Part shown: piece by piece, positions 18,698 to 27,307 of the stretch
Layout of the letters: every line of letters starts with the position of its first letter
Numbering within the stretch: the first letter of the stretch is position 1
NCBI RefSeq assembly: GCF_020297365.1
Contig: NZ_JAIXIG010000002.1
Location: 110,534-174,533 of the forward strand
Source: Curtobacterium oceanosedimentum
GTDB lineage: Bacteria > Actinomycetota > Actinomycetes > Actinomycetales > Microbacteriaceae
Length of the DNA: 64,000 nt
Reading direction: 5' to 3'
The notes under the pieces: model-generated
Database searches by the model: none
What the model saw: the letters and a program-made list of their open reading frames with translations, nothing else
Told to the model about the DNA's origin: nothing
Program-made: the position numbers and the translations under genes

Positions 18698-19942
18698 ATG
18701 GCATCCAGGGCAGAGAACGAGGACGTGTACGCCACGACCGACGCCGCATGGATGACCGAAGCGAGTGACGCCGACGAGGCGGACGCCGCCGCCGCGGAGG
18801 ACGACGCGGCAGACGACGACATGGGGGACACGGATGCGGACGACGCCTCCGCGGGTGACGCGATGACCGACGACACGACGGTCATCGGCGCCGACGAGAC
18901 GACGACGACCGAGGGCGGCACCGACGGGGGGTCGGCCGCAGCGACGAGCGCGGCCGCCGCGGCGGCCGCGACGACGACCGCAGCGCGCCCTGCGAAGCCG
19001 CGGACGGGCAAGGGACGCACCAAGCGCCCGACGAAGCCCGCTCCGTCGACCGACACCGAGCCTCCCGGCAGCACCGACGGCGTCGCGACGGGCGCCGGCG
19101 TCGCGACCGGTACCGACGCCGCGCCGACCGCGAAGAAGCGTGCGCCACGCACCGCCACCCCGAAGCAGCCGCAGAAGCTGCAGCCGGTCGTGCTCGAGGC
19201 GACCGGTCTCGTGAAGCGCTACGGCCAGACGCTGGCGGTCGACGAGGTCGACCTCGAGATCCGTCAGGGCTCGATCTTCGGCGTCGTCGGTCCGAACGGC
19301 GCCGGCAAGACGACCACCCTGTCGATGATCACGGGCCTGCTCCGCCCGGACGCCGGATCGGTGACCGTGCTCGACCACGACGTCTGGGCCGACCCGACCG
19401 CCGCGAAGCGCAGCCTCGGCGTGCTGCCCGACCGGCTCCGGCTGTTCGACCGGCTCACCGGTGCCCAGCTGCTCTACTACTCGGCCACGCTGCGCGGCCT
19501 CGACGGTGCGACCGCGCGTGCGCGCAGCGCCGACCTCGCCGAGGCGTTCGGCCTGGGCGAGGCCCTCGGCCGTCAGGTCGCCGACTACTCGGTCGGCATG
19601 GCGAAGAAGATCGCCCTCGCGGCGACGCTCATCCACTCGCCGCGGGTCCTGGTGCTCGACGAACCGTTCGAGTCCGTCGACCCGGTCAGCGCGGCGACGA
19701 TCACCGACATCCTCCGCCGGTACACGCGCGGCGGCGGCACCGTGGTGCTCTCCAGCCACTCGATGGAGCTCGTGCAGCGCACCTGCGACTCGGTGGCGAT
19801 CATCGTCGGCGGCAAGGTCCTCGCCTCGGGGACCATGGCGCAGGTGCGTGGGCGCAAGAGCCTCGAGGACAAGTTCGTCGAGCTCGCGGGCGGTCGCGTC
19901 GTGGCAGAGAGCATGGAATGGTTGCACAGCTTCTCCGGCTGA
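18698..19942 (+). CDS. ABC exporter ATPase with long disordered N-terminal extension
   Basis: A 414-residue protein. The first ~165 residues are low complexity: an Asp/Ala/Thr-rich acidic half, then a Lys/Pro/Thr-rich basic half. The ATPase domain follows, with Walker [10 protein letters not shown] starting near 198, Walker B VLVLDEPFESVD, and a signature of the form YSVGM instead of LSGGQ. This is the DrrA/CcmA-like exporter class. Leaderless start: TACGGT (18686-18691) ends 6 nt before ATG 18698. The 3' end overlaps the next gene by 25 nt, which encodes its membrane partner. The cargo is unknown. The charged tail is not part of the family core. Confidence 0.88.
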   Translation: MASRAENEDVYATTDAAWMTEASDADEADAAAAEDDAADDDMGDTDADDASAGDAMTDDTTVIGADETTTTEGGTDGGSAAATSAAAAAAATTTAARPAKPRTGKGRTKRPTKPAPSTDTEPPGSTDGVATGAGVATGTDAAPTAKKRAPRTATPKQPQKLQPVVLEATGLVKRYGQTLAVDEVDLEIRQGSIFGVVGPNGAGKTTTLSMITGLLRPDAGSVTVLDHDVWADPTAAKRSLGVLPDRLRLFDRLTGAQLLYYSATLRGLDGATARARSADLAEAFGLGEALGRQVADYSVGMAKKIALAATLIHSPRVLVLDEPFESVDPVSAATITDILRRYTRGGGTVVLSSHSMELVQRTCDSVAIIVGGKVLASGTMAQVRGRKSLEDKFVELAGGRVVAESMEWLHSFSG

Positions 19943-21489
19943 GGGCCGACCTGCTCGCGGGCGACGTCCGCGGCACCGCACGTCGGTCCGTGGCGGTCGT
20001 GCTCGGCAGCCTCGTCGGACTCCTCGCCGCCGTCTTCGTGGCCACCCAGACCGTGGCGCTCCGCTCCGCCGACCCCGACGTGGTGCGTGCGGTGGTGGTG
20101 CCCGTCGGTGCCCTCGTCGCGTTCGGCTTCACGGTCGTGCCGCTCGTGGTCGGGCGGAGCGACCAGCTCGACCCCCGCCGGTTCACCGTCTTCGGCATCG
20201 AACGGCGTCGGCTCGCGGTCGGCCTCGTCGTCGCCGGGCTCGTCGGTGTGCCGGTACTGGGTGTCGCGATCATCGCCGTCGCCCAGGTCGTCGCCTGGTC
20301 GCGTGGCCCCGGACTGGTCGTCCTCGCCGTGCTCGGCGGTGTCCTCGCGGTCGTGACCTGCGCGCTCCTGGTGCGGGTCTGCTGCACCGTCGGCTCGCGG
20401 CTGATCGGTCCCGACCGGTCGCGCGACGCCGGGTGGCTCGTCGCCCTCGTGATCCTGGCGCTGTCGGTCCCGGCGGTGTCGCTCCTGCTCCGCGTCGACT
20501 GGATCGACCCGGAGGGCGCCGAGATGCAGCGCGTCGCTGACGTCGCCGGATGGACCCCGTGGGGTGCCGCGTGGGCCGTGCCGGCCGAGGTCGCGAGCGG
20601 CGACCCCGGCGCCGGCGTGCTCAAGTTGCTCGTCGCACTCGTGGTCGTCGCGCTGCTCGCCTGGGCCTGGTGGGCACTGGTCGGTCGGGCGCTCGAGACC
20701 GTCGACGACCGTGCCCGGACGCGCCGCTACCAGGGCCTGGGGTGGTTCGACCGCTTCGGGTCCGCGCCGGTGTCCGCCGTGGCCGCCCGCGCCCTGACCT
20801 ACTGGCTGCGCGACCCGCGGTACCGGACCTCGTACCTCATCATCCTGTTCGTGCCGCTCGTCGTCCTGCCGCTCGGCGTCGCCGGGGTGCCGTGGCAGTG
20901 GACGGCCCTGGTGCCGCTGCCGCTCATGGCGCTCATCGCCGGGTTCCTGCCCCACAACGACGTCTCCTACGACAACACCGCGGTCTGGCTGCACGTCGCG
21001 TCCGGCGCCCCGGGGTGGAGCGACCGCCTCGGCCGCGTCGTCCCCGTGCTCGTCGTCGGGATCCCGGCGATCGTGGCCGGGGCCGCGCTTTCCGCACGGC
21101 TGTTCGGTGACTGGACGGCGTTCCCGGTGCTCATCGGGGTGAGTGCGGGCGCACTGCTGTCCGGCCTCGGGCTGTCGAGTGTCGTCTCGGTCCTGCTGCC
21201 GTACCCGACCGTCCGCCCCGGCGACCACCCGTTCCAGCAGCCGCAGGCCGCCGGTGTCACGGCGACGTTCGCGCAGACGGTCATGGTCATCGGCATCGTG
21301 CTCTGCACGGTCCCCGCGGTCTGGCTCGGCGTCCTGGCCCTCGCACGTGGTCCGGAGCCGTGGTCGGTGCTGACGATCGTCGTCGGAGTCGGCATCGGCC
21401 TGGTCGTGCTGGTGGTCGGCGTCTTCGCCGGCGGCCGGCTGTTCGACCGGCGCGGTCCCGACCTGCTCGCGGCGGCCCAGCGCAACTGA
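19918..21489 (+). CDS. ABC exporter membrane subunit (putative)
   Basis: A 523-residue protein with about 11-12 hydrophobic segments and short loops. I cannot place it in a named family by eye. The 25-nt overlap with the upstream ATPase gene (start ATG 19918) makes it the likely permease of the same exporter; large actinobacterial permeases of this type are common beside DrrA-like ATPases. Arg-rich cytoplasmic loops (residues about 75-100 and 260-285) could contact the ATPase. Confidence 0.75.
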   Translation: MVAQLLRLRADLLAGDVRGTARRSVAVVLGSLVGLLAAVFVATQTVALRSADPDVVRAVVVPVGALVAFGFTVVPLVVGRSDQLDPRRFTVFGIERRRLAVGLVVAGLVGVPVLGVAIIAVAQVVAWSRGPGLVVLAVLGGVLAVVTCALLVRVCCTVGSRLIGPDRSRDAGWLVALVILALSVPAVSLLLRVDWIDPEGAEMQRVADVAGWTPWGAAWAVPAEVASGDPGAGVLKLLVALVVVALLAWAWWALVGRALETVDDRARTRRYQGLGWFDRFGSAPVSAVAARALTYWLRDPRYRTSYLIILFVPLVVLPLGVAGVPWQWTALVPLPLMALIAGFLPHNDVSYDNTAVWLHVASGAPGWSDRLGRVVPVLVVGIPAIVAGAALSARLFGDWTAFPVLIGVSAGALLSGLGLSSVVSVLLPYPTVRPGDHPFQQPQAAGVTATFAQTVMVIGIVLCTVPAVWLGVLALARGPEPWSVLTIVVGVGIGLVVLVVGVFAGGRLFDRRGPDLLAAAQRN

Positions 21490-21562
21490 CCGCGATCCCG
21501 AGGTCCGCTCCGGGCGCACGGTATCCCGCGCGCCCGGTCGCGGAGCGTCGTACCCTGGGTGC

Positions 21563-21823
21563 ATGAGCATGACGGAACCCGGCGGCGGCCTCGACGTGAT
21601 GGACCGGGAGCTCGAGAAGCTCCTCGAGGACGAGGGGGTCGAGCCCGGCGACCACGAGCGGTTCTCGCACTACGTCAAGAAGGACAAGATCCTGCAGTCG
21701 GCCCTGTCCGGCAAGCCGGTCAAGGCCCTGTGCGGCAAGAAGTGGATCCCGGGTCGCGACCCGGAGAAGTTCCCGGTCTGCCCGGACTGCAAGGCCATCT
21801 ACGAGAAGATGAAGGCCGAGTAG
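21563..21823 (+). CDS. DUF3039 family protein
   Basis: An 86-residue conserved actinobacterial protein of unknown function. The family pattern is clear: HERFSHYVKKDKI, ALCGKKWIPGRDPEKFPVC and CPDCKAIYE. The Cys before GKKW and the CPDC pair could form a small zinc-ribbon site. Leaderless start: TACCCT (21551-21556) ends 6 nt before ATG 21563. It is a single-gene unit followed by two palindromes. Confidence 0.9.
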   Translation: MSMTEPGGGLDVMDRELEKLLEDEGVEPGDHERFSHYVKKDKILQSALSGKPVKALCGKKWIPGRDPEKFPVCPDCKAIYEKMKAE

Positions 21824-21833
21824 GCGCGACCAG

Positions 21834-21885
21834 CAGACGGACGGGAGGCCCGTGGCGGCGCCGCCACGGGCCTCCCGTCCGTCTG
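21834..21885 (+). terminator. 52-bp perfect palindrome (GGAGGC element), bidirectional terminator
   Basis: The 26-nt arms 21834-21859 and 21860-21885 are exact reverse complements with no loop. It lies 11 nt after the DUF3039 stop in a convergent gap. The outer half is nearly identical to the copy at 48998-49022. Confidence 0.85.
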
Positions 21886-21892
21886 TGGCTTC

Positions 21893-21943
21893 GTGAGCAG
21901 GAATGGTCGGGTCCGTCACACGGACCCGACCATTGCTGCTCAC
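21893..21943 (+). terminator. Second hairpin in the DUF3039 / NAPRT convergent gap
   Basis: Arms 21893-21916 and 21920-21943 pair over 24 positions with one G-G mismatch and a 3-nt loop. It is a different sequence class from the GGAGGC palindrome 8 nt away and probably serves the opposite (NAPRT) strand. Confidence 0.7.
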
Positions 21944-21977
21944 GACGGGGCCACGCGTCGTGGCCGCGCCACCTGCC

Positions 21978-23267
21978 CTAGATGACCAGGGTGGGGATGG
22001 CGGGGTCGCCGCGCCCGATGCGTGACGCGTCGGCGGGCAGCTCCGCCTTCGCCCGCTGGTGGTGTGCCCGAGCGGCCTCGACGCCCGCCGTGCCGAGGAA
22101 CGCCGGGTCGACCTCGCCGTCGGTGACGACGGGGACCAGCAGGGGGCGCTCGTCGGGGCCGACCTGGGCGCCCGTGAGCACGATCTCGGCGGTCGCGACG
22201 CCGTTGCGGAGTCGTCTGCCGGCCTCTTTCCGGCCGCCGATCGACGCCTTGTCGGCCGACTTCTTGGCGACGGGGACCCAGTCGCCGCCGTCCGCGTCCC
22301 GGTGCGCGACGAGCTTGAAGACCATGCCGGCGGCCGGGTGCCCGGATCCCGAGACGACCGAGGTGCCGACGCCGTACGAGTCGACCGGGGCTGCTCGGAG
22401 CGCGGCGATCGTGTACTCGTCGAGGTCGTTCGTGACCGTGATCTTCGTCCCCGTCGCGCCCAGTCGGTCGAGCTGCGCCCGGACCGCGGCGACCACCGAC
22501 GGCAGGTCGCCGCTGTCGATCCGGACCCCGCCGAGCTTGCCGTCCGTCAGCCGGACGGCGGTCTCCACCGCGGCCTCGATGTCGTAGGTGTCGACCAGCA
22601 GCGTCGTGCCGTCGCCGAGTGCGTCGAGCTGCGACCGGAACGCCTGCTCCTCGGAGTCGTGCAGCAGCGTGAAGGCGTGCGCCGCCGTGCCCATGGTCGG
22701 GATGCCCCAGGTGCGTCCGGCCTCGAGGTTGCTCGTCGCCCGGAACCCGGCGATGTACGCGGCACGGGCGGCGGCGACGGCGTTCCACTCACCGGTGCGG
22801 CGGGAGCCCATCTCGGCCAGGGGGCGGCCGTCGGCAGCGGACGCCATGCGGGCGGCGGCGCTCGCGATGGCGCTGTCGGCGTTGAAGATGCTGAGCGCCA
22901 GGGTCTCGAGCACGACGGCCTCGGCGAAGGTGCCCTCGATCTGCAGGATGGGGGAGTTCGGGAAGTAGACCTCACCCTCGCGGTAGGCGCGGATGTCGCC
23001 GCTGAACCGGTAGTCGGCGAGCCAGGATGCGGTGCCGGCGTCGATGACCCCGCGGTCGCGCAGGAACCCGATCTCCTCGTCGCCGAAGCGGAAGTCGGCG
23101 AGGGCGGTGAGGAACCGACCGAGTCCGGCCGCGACGCCGTAGCGGCGGCCGTCCGGGAGTCGTCGGGCGAACACCTCGAAGACGCATCGGCGGTCGGCGG
23201 TCCCGTCCTTGAGGGCGGCGTCGACCATGGTGAGTTCGTACTGGTCGGTGAGGAGCGCGGTGGTCAC
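21978..23267 (-). CDS. pncB: Nicotinate phosphoribosyltransferase
   Basis: A 429-residue enzyme of the NAD salvage pathway; it joins nicotinate to PRPP. Family features are visible: LLTDQYELTMVDAAL at the N-terminus, GSRRTGEWNA (about 195), the substrate segment FRATSNLEAG, GTAAHAFTLLH and VDTYD, and GGVRIDSGDL near the PRPP site. An open frame extends far upstream into a repeat array, but GTG 23267 begins the conserved sequence and TAGTGT (23280-23275) ends 7 nt before it, so I use that leaderless start. It is a single gene; the symbol follows the actinobacterial convention. Confidence 0.92.
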   Translation of the reverse strand: MTTALLTDQYELTMVDAALKDGTADRRCVFEVFARRLPDGRRYGVAAGLGRFLTALADFRFGDEEIGFLRDRGVIDAGTASWLADYRFSGDIRAYREGEVYFPNSPILQIEGTFAEAVVLETLALSIFNADSAIASAAARMASAADGRPLAEMGSRRTGEWNAVAAARAAYIAGFRATSNLEAGRTWGIPTMGTAAHAFTLLHDSEEQAFRSQLDALGDGTTLLVDTYDIEAAVETAVRLTDGKLGGVRIDSGDLPSVVAAVRAQLDRLGATGTKITVTNDLDEYTIAALRAAPVDSYGVGTSVVSGSGHPAAGMVFKLVAHRDADGGDWVPVAKKSADKASIGGRKEAGRRLRNGVATAEIVLTGAQVGPDERPLLVPVVTDGEVDPAFLGTAGVEAARAHHQRAKAELPADASRIGRGDPAIPTLVI

Positions 23268-23376
23268 CTCTCCGACACTACTGTCGCGGCGGGCCGGGAG
23301 GCACGGATCGCGGTTGAGGTCCTTGCCGGCGCCGGTAGGCGGGTGGTCCTGGGCCGGTGGGCGCGAGCGCGAGGGC

Positions 23377-23802
23377 GCGAGCGGGCGGAATCGGGGGTGC
23401 TCGAGCGATGTGCCGCGCGGAATCCGCCCGTTCGCGGAAGGGGGGCCGGGCGGCAGCGTGCTCGTTCGGCGAGCGGGCGGATTCGGGAGTGCCCGAGCGG
23501 TGTGCCGCACGGGTTTCGCCCGTTCGCGGTGGCGGTGGCCGGGCGGCAGCGTGCTCGGTCGGCGAGCGGGCGGATTCGGGAGTGCCCGAGCGGTGTGCCG
23601 CACGGGTTTCGCCCGTTCGCGGTGGCGGTGGCCGGGCGGCAGCGTGCTCGGTCGGCGAGCGGGCGGATTCGGAGTGCTCGAGCGGTGAGCCGCGCCTTCC
23701 GCCCGCTCGCGGGTGGGCGGCGGAGATCGGGGAGGGCCTGTGCGGCGAGCGGGCGGAATCAGCGCATTGCCTCGTGCGGGCGCTGCGGATTCCGCCCGCT
23801 CG
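23377..23802. repeat. Array of five ~92-bp hairpin units
   Basis: The 605-bp gap between the NAPRT and murI starts is filled mainly by five direct repeats. Left arms (GCGAGCGGGCGGAWTC) start at 23377, 23469, 23562, 23655 and 23745, giving steps of 92, 93, 93 and 90 bp. Each is followed by an inverted right arm (TTCCGCCCGCTCGC-like) at 23419-23435, 23513-23527, 23606-23620, 23696-23710 and 23787-23802. Units 2 and 3 (23444-23536 and 23537-23629) are almost identical; 1, 4 and 5 are degenerate. Open frames crossing the array have no coding character. It resembles a REP/BIME-type cluster. Confidence 0.85.
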
Positions 23803-23872
23803 GGAACTCGGCGGGTAGGTGAGCAGACGCACGGGTGACGCCGCCGTGAGCGGGCGTCGGTACGCTGGACCG

Positions 23873-24712
23873 GTGACGGATGCACCGATCGGAGTCTTCG
23901 ACAGCGGGGTCGGCGGGCTCACCGTGGCCCGCGCCATCATCGACCAGCTGCCGCGCGAGAGCATCCGGTACGTCGGGGACACCGTGCACTCGCCGTACGG
24001 CCCGAAGCCCATCGCGGACGTCCGCCGCTACGCGCTCGAGGTCATGGACGACCTGGTCGAGCAGGGTGTCAAGGCCCTGGTGATCGCCTGCAACACCGCA
24101 TCGTCGGCGGTCCTCCGCGACGCCCGTGAACGGTACGAGCAGGCGTACGGCATCCCCGTCGTCGAGGTCATCCAGCCCGCCGCGCGCGCCGCCGTCAAGC
24201 AGACCAGGACCGGTCGCGTCGGCGTCATCGGGACCGTCGGCACCATCGCGTCGCGCGCCTACGAGGACGCCTTCGCGGTCGCCGCCGACGTCACGCTGAC
24301 CACGGCCGCGTGCCCCCGGTTCGTCGAGTTCGTGGAGGCGGGGGACACCTCCTCACCGTCCCTGCGCGAGGTCGCGGCCGGCTACCTCGACCCCATCCGT
24401 GCCGCCGACGTCGACACCCTCGTGCTCGGCTGCACGCACTACCCGCTCATGTCCGCTGCGATCCAGTTCGTGATGGGGCCCGAGGTCACGCTCGTCTCGA
24501 GCGCCGAGGAGACCGCGAACGACGTCTACCGTCGACTCGTCGAGCACGGACTCGAGCGCACCACGACCACCGCCCCGACGTACTCGTTCGAGGCGACGGG
24601 CGACGACAAGAACGGCTTCATCCGGCTCGCCCGGCGCTTCCTCGGACCCGAGGTGTCGAGTGTCGGCCACCTGCAGACCGGCGCGATCACGCTCCCGCGC
24701 ACCGGGTCCTGA
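23873..24712 (+). CDS. murI: Glutamate racemase
   Basis: A 279-residue enzyme making D-glutamate for peptidoglycan. The two catalytic cysteines are Cys73 (IACNTAS) and Cys187 (LGCTHYPL). The [10 protein letters not shown] signature is at 9-18, with Asp10. An in-frame extension upstream exists, but TACGCT (23861-23866) ends 6 nt before GTG 23873, so the leaderless start at 23873 is favoured. murI-rph-rdgB in this order is a common actinobacterial arrangement. Confidence 0.94.
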   Translation: MTDAPIGVFDSGVGGLTVARAIIDQLPRESIRYVGDTVHSPYGPKPIADVRRYALEVMDDLVEQGVKALVIACNTASSAVLRDARERYEQAYGIPVVEVIQPAARAAVKQTRTGRVGVIGTVGTIASRAYEDAFAVAADVTLTTAACPRFVEFVEAGDTSSPSLREVAAGYLDPIRAADVDTLVLGCTHYPLMSAAIQFVMGPEVTLVSSAEETANDVYRRLVEHGLERTTTTAPTYSFEATGDDKNGFIRLARRFLGPEVSSVGHLQTGAITLPRTGS

Positions 24713-24751
24713 ACCGGACCACCAGCACGACCGCAGCCGACCGTACGACCC

Positions 24752-24769
24752 GCACCGAGCCTCCAGGCC
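24752..24769 (-). repeat. Single copy of the dispersed GGAGGC element
   Basis: On the minus strand this matches the 18-nt consensus with one mismatch (GGAGGCTCG). It lies in the 73-bp gap between murI and rph and overlaps no gene. Confidence 0.7.
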
Positions 24770-24785
24770 GGACCGAAAGGACACC

Positions 24786-25517
24786 ATGACCACCCGCATC
24801 GACGGCCGCACCGCCACCGACCACCGCCCCGTCACCATCGAGCGGGGGTGGAGCACGCAGGCCGAGGGCAGCGCGCTCATCTCGTTCGGCAACACCAAGG
24901 TGCTCTGCACCGCGAGCTTCACGAACGGCGTCCCGCGCTGGCTCGCCGGCAAGGGCACCGGCTGGGTGACCGCCGAGTACTCGATGCTGCCCCGCTCGAC
25001 GAACGAGCGCATGCAGCGCGAGTCCATCAAGGGCAAGGTCGGCGGCCGGACGCACGAGATCTCCCGCCTGATCGGGCGCTCGCTCCGTGCCGTCGTCGAC
25101 ACGAAGGCGCTCGGGGAGAACACCCTGGTCATCGACTGCGACGTGCTGCAGGCCGACGGCGGCACCCGCACCGCATCGATCACCGGTGCGTACGTCGCGA
25201 TGGCCGACGCGATCGAGTGGGGCCGGGACAAGGGCTTCATCGGCAAGAAGGCCACCCCGCTCACCGACAGCGTGCAGGCGATCTCGGTCGGGATCGTCAA
25301 GGGGGAGCCGATGCTCGACCTGGCCTACACCGAGGACTCCGCGGCCGACACCGACATGAACATCGTCACCACGGGCTCGGGCAAGTTCATCGAGGTGCAG
25401 GGCACCGCCGAGCACGCACCCTTCGACCGCGACGAGCTGAACGTGCTGCTCGACCTCGGTCTGGCGGGCAACCAGTCGCTCGCCGCGATCCAGCGGTCCG
25501 TGCTGGGGCTCGCGTGA
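24786..25517 (+). CDS. rph: Ribonuclease PH
   Basis: A 243-residue phosphorolytic 3'-5' exoribonuclease that trims tRNA 3' ends. Family features: [15 protein letters not shown] at the N-terminus, [16 protein letters not shown] (about 57-72), the phosphate-binding arginine region TNERMQRES, and [22 protein letters not shown] (about 119-140). GAAAGGAC precedes ATG 24786. The stop overlaps the rdgB start (GTGA), so the two are co-translated. Length is normal. Confidence 0.96.
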   Translation: MTTRIDGRTATDHRPVTIERGWSTQAEGSALISFGNTKVLCTASFTNGVPRWLAGKGTGWVTAEYSMLPRSTNERMQRESIKGKVGGRTHEISRLIGRSLRAVVDTKALGENTLVIDCDVLQADGGTRTASITGAYVAMADAIEWGRDKGFIGKKATPLTDSVQAISVGIVKGEPMLDLAYTEDSAADTDMNIVTTGSGKFIEVQGTAEHAPFDRDELNVLLDLGLAGNQSLAAIQRSVLGLA

Positions 25518-26107
25518 CCTCCCGCTCGGTCGTGCTGGCGACCCACAACCAGGGCAAGGTCGTCGAGCTCCGCGAGATCCTCGGCACCGCGCTCGGCGAC
25601 GGCGTCGAGCTGGTCGGCTACGACGGCCCCGAGCCGGTCGAGGACGGCGACAGCTACGCGGCGAACGCCCTCATCAAGGCCCGCGCCGCGGTCGCGCACA
25701 CGGGGCTGCCGGCGCTCGCCGACGACTCCGGGATCGCGGTCGACGCGCTGGGCGGTGCGCCGGGCATCCACTCGGCCCGGTACGCGGGCACGCGGTCGGA
25801 CGCCGACAACATCGCGCTGCTGCTGCAGAACCTGGAGGGCGTCGTCGAGCGCACCGCCGCCTTCGTGTGCGCGGCCGCGTTCGTGACGCCCGAGGGCGAG
25901 GAGCGCGTGGTCGAGGCCGTGTGGAACGGCGAGGTCACCACCGAGCCGATCGGCGACGGCGGGCACGGCTACGACCCGGTGTTCCGGCCGGACGACGCGG
26001 ACCGCACCTCGGCGGAGCTGACGCGGGCCGAGAAGAACGCGCTGTCGCACCGCAGCAAGGCGTTCCGGGGAATCGCGCCGATCGTGCGGGAGCACTTCGG
26101 CGTCTGA
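25514..26107 (+). CDS. rdgB: XTP/dITP diphosphatase (RdgB/HAM1)
   Basis: A 197-residue house-cleaning pyrophosphatase that hydrolyses non-canonical purine nucleotides. Seen: [15 protein letters not shown] at the N-terminus, [22 protein letters not shown] near residues 73-93, GHGYDPVF and the C-terminal LSHRSKA. GTG 25514 overlaps the rph stop by 4 nt. It is the last gene of the murI-rph-rdgB operon and is followed by a very strong hairpin. Confidence 0.95.
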   Translation: MTSRSVVLATHNQGKVVELREILGTALGDGVELVGYDGPEPVEDGDSYAANALIKARAAVAHTGLPALADDSGIAVDALGGAPGIHSARYAGTRSDADNIALLLQNLEGVVERTAAFVCAAAFVTPEGEERVVEAVWNGEVTTEPIGDGGHGYDPVFRPDDADRTSAELTRAEKNALSHRSKAFRGIAPIVREHFGV

Positions 26108-26158
26108 CGCGCTGCGCGCTGCGCGCTCGTGCGCGTGCGTGCCGGTGCGTTTCCGCTC

Positions 26159-26220
26159 CGCACAACCGAAGTCGTCCCGAACCACGCGGTTCCGTGGTTC
26201 GGGGCGGCTTCGGTTGTGCG
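26159..26220 (+). terminator. 28-bp hairpin terminator between rdgB and DedA genes
   Basis: Arms 26159-26186 and 26193-26220 pair over all 28 positions (26 Watson-Crick, two G-U as RNA) with a 6-nt loop. It lies in a convergent gap. From 26221 to 26295 the gap continues as a degenerate GGGCGCGCGGGCGC-type repeat. Confidence 0.85.
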
Positions 26221-26303
26221 CAGGGCGCGCGGGCGCGGGGCGCGCGGCGTAGGGCGTGGGGCGCGCGGGCGCAGGGCGCGCGGGCTGCGGCAGCGCCCGC
26301 GGC

Positions 26304-26323
26304 GGCCTGGAGGCCCGGGGTGC
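26304..26323 (+). repeat. Single copy of the dispersed GGAGGC element
   Basis: GGCCTGGAGGCCCGG followed by GGTGC matches the 18-nt consensus with a 2-nt insertion. It sits just beyond the DedA stop, on the opposite side of the gap from the rdgB hairpin. Confidence 0.7.
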
Positions 26324-26325
26324 GC

Positions 26326-27030
26326 CTAGAGCGTCGGTTCCGTCGGCGCGGTGGTCGCCTCGGCATCGCCCGCGTGCTTGGCCTTGCGCGCGTTCCGCAG
26401 GTAGGTCAGGGCCATCGGCACCACGGTCACGACGACCGCCGCGAGCAGGATGATGTCGATGTACTCGCGCACGATGTGGGCCACGAACGGGATGTACCCG
26501 AGGAAGTAGCCCAGGAACGTCACACCGACACCCCAGACCACGGCGCCGACGGCGTTGTACAGCGAGTACTTCTTGTAGTCCATCCGGCCGACACCGGCGG
26601 CGATGGGCGCGAAGGTGCGGACCACCGGCACGAAGCGCGCCAGGATCACGGCGGCGGGGCCGAAGCGGTGGAAGAACGCGTTGGTGCGGTCGACGTTCTC
26701 CTTCGAGAACAGCCCGCTCTCCTTGCGTTCGAAGATCGGCGGACCGGCCTTCTTGCCGATGTAGTAGCCCAGCTCGCCGCCCAGGAACGCCGCCGCGCCG
26801 ATCATCAGCGCCGCGACCCAGATCGGGATGCCGCCGATCTCGCCGCCGCGGTCGAAGGCGAACAGGCCCGTGATGACGAGCAGGCTGTCGCCCGGGAAGA
26901 TGAACCCGACGAGCAGTCCGGTCTCGGCGAACACGATCCCGCAGACCACGAGCACGGCGATGGCCCCGAAGTGGTCGAGGATGTACTGCGGGTCGAGCCA
27001 CGGGATCAGGGCGAGTGCGACGGAGTGCAT
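26326..27030 (-). CDS. DedA family membrane protein
   Basis: A 234-residue DedA/SNARE-associated protein, a family linked to undecaprenyl-phosphate or phospholipid recycling. Typical features: FAETGLLVGFIFPGDSLL near 35-52, GGELGYYIGKKAG near 85, and FARFVP-type ILARFVPVVRTFAPIAAG near 125-142. About five to six hydrophobic segments. The Lys-rich C-terminus is cytoplasmic. ATG 27030 follows GGAAG; a longer in-frame start exists but adds an unconserved tail. Length is normal for the family. Confidence 0.92.
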   Translation of the reverse strand: MHSVALALIPWLDPQYILDHFGAIAVLVVCGIVFAETGLLVGFIFPGDSLLVITGLFAFDRGGEIGGIPIWVAALMIGAAAFLGGELGYYIGKKAGPPIFERKESGLFSKENVDRTNAFFHRFGPAAVILARFVPVVRTFAPIAAGVGRMDYKKYSLYNAVGAVVWGVGVTFLGYFLGYIPFVAHIVREYIDIILLAAVVVTVVPMALTYLRNARKAKHAGDAEATTAPTEPTL

Positions 27031-27154
27031 GGTTCTTCCGGTCGTGGAGGCGGAGGCGGCGGGAGACCCCCGCGGGTCGAGGGTACCGCCCGTGCGTCGC
27101 CCGGCCATCCCTCGCGGGTATGACTCCTGGCAGGGGTGCGGAGGACCGCAACGG

Positions 27155-27235
27155 TGCGGAAGGAGGGACTCGAACCCTCACGCCTGGGGCACAGGAACCT
27201 AAATCCTGCGTGTCTACCGATTCCACCACTCCCGC
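27155..27235 (-). tRNA. tRNA-Leu (TAG)
   Basis: The minus strand folds into an 81-nt type II tRNA with acceptor stem GCGGGAG paired to CTTCCGC, discriminator A, and a long variable arm. The anticodon loop TTTAGGT gives anticodon TAG. CCA is not encoded. Confidence 0.95.
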
Positions 27236-27277
27236 GAGCAGCGGCAGTCTACCGAGGGCGGGGTGCGGGGCGGACGC

Positions 27278-27295
27278 GCACCGTGCCTCCAGACC
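27278..27295 (-). repeat. Exact single copy of the dispersed GGAGGC element
   Basis: On the minus strand this is an exact 18-nt match (GGTCTGGAGGCACGGTGC). It lies 13 nt beyond the MFS stop codon and 42 nt upstream of the tRNA-Leu 5' end. No partner arm is present here. Confidence 0.75.
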
Positions 27296-27307
27296 GGACC
27301 GGGCGCG

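Noticed and set aside
23377..23802. CRISPR array
   Set aside because: The ~92-bp units are almost wholly repeated, with no unique 30-40 nt spacers and no cas genes nearby.
23278..23822. Open frames through the repeat array upstream of murI, including an apparent N-terminal extension of NAPRT
   Set aside because: They encode the repeat units in several frames equally and lack conserved sequence. The NAPRT and murI starts are set by leaderless -10 boxes outside the array.
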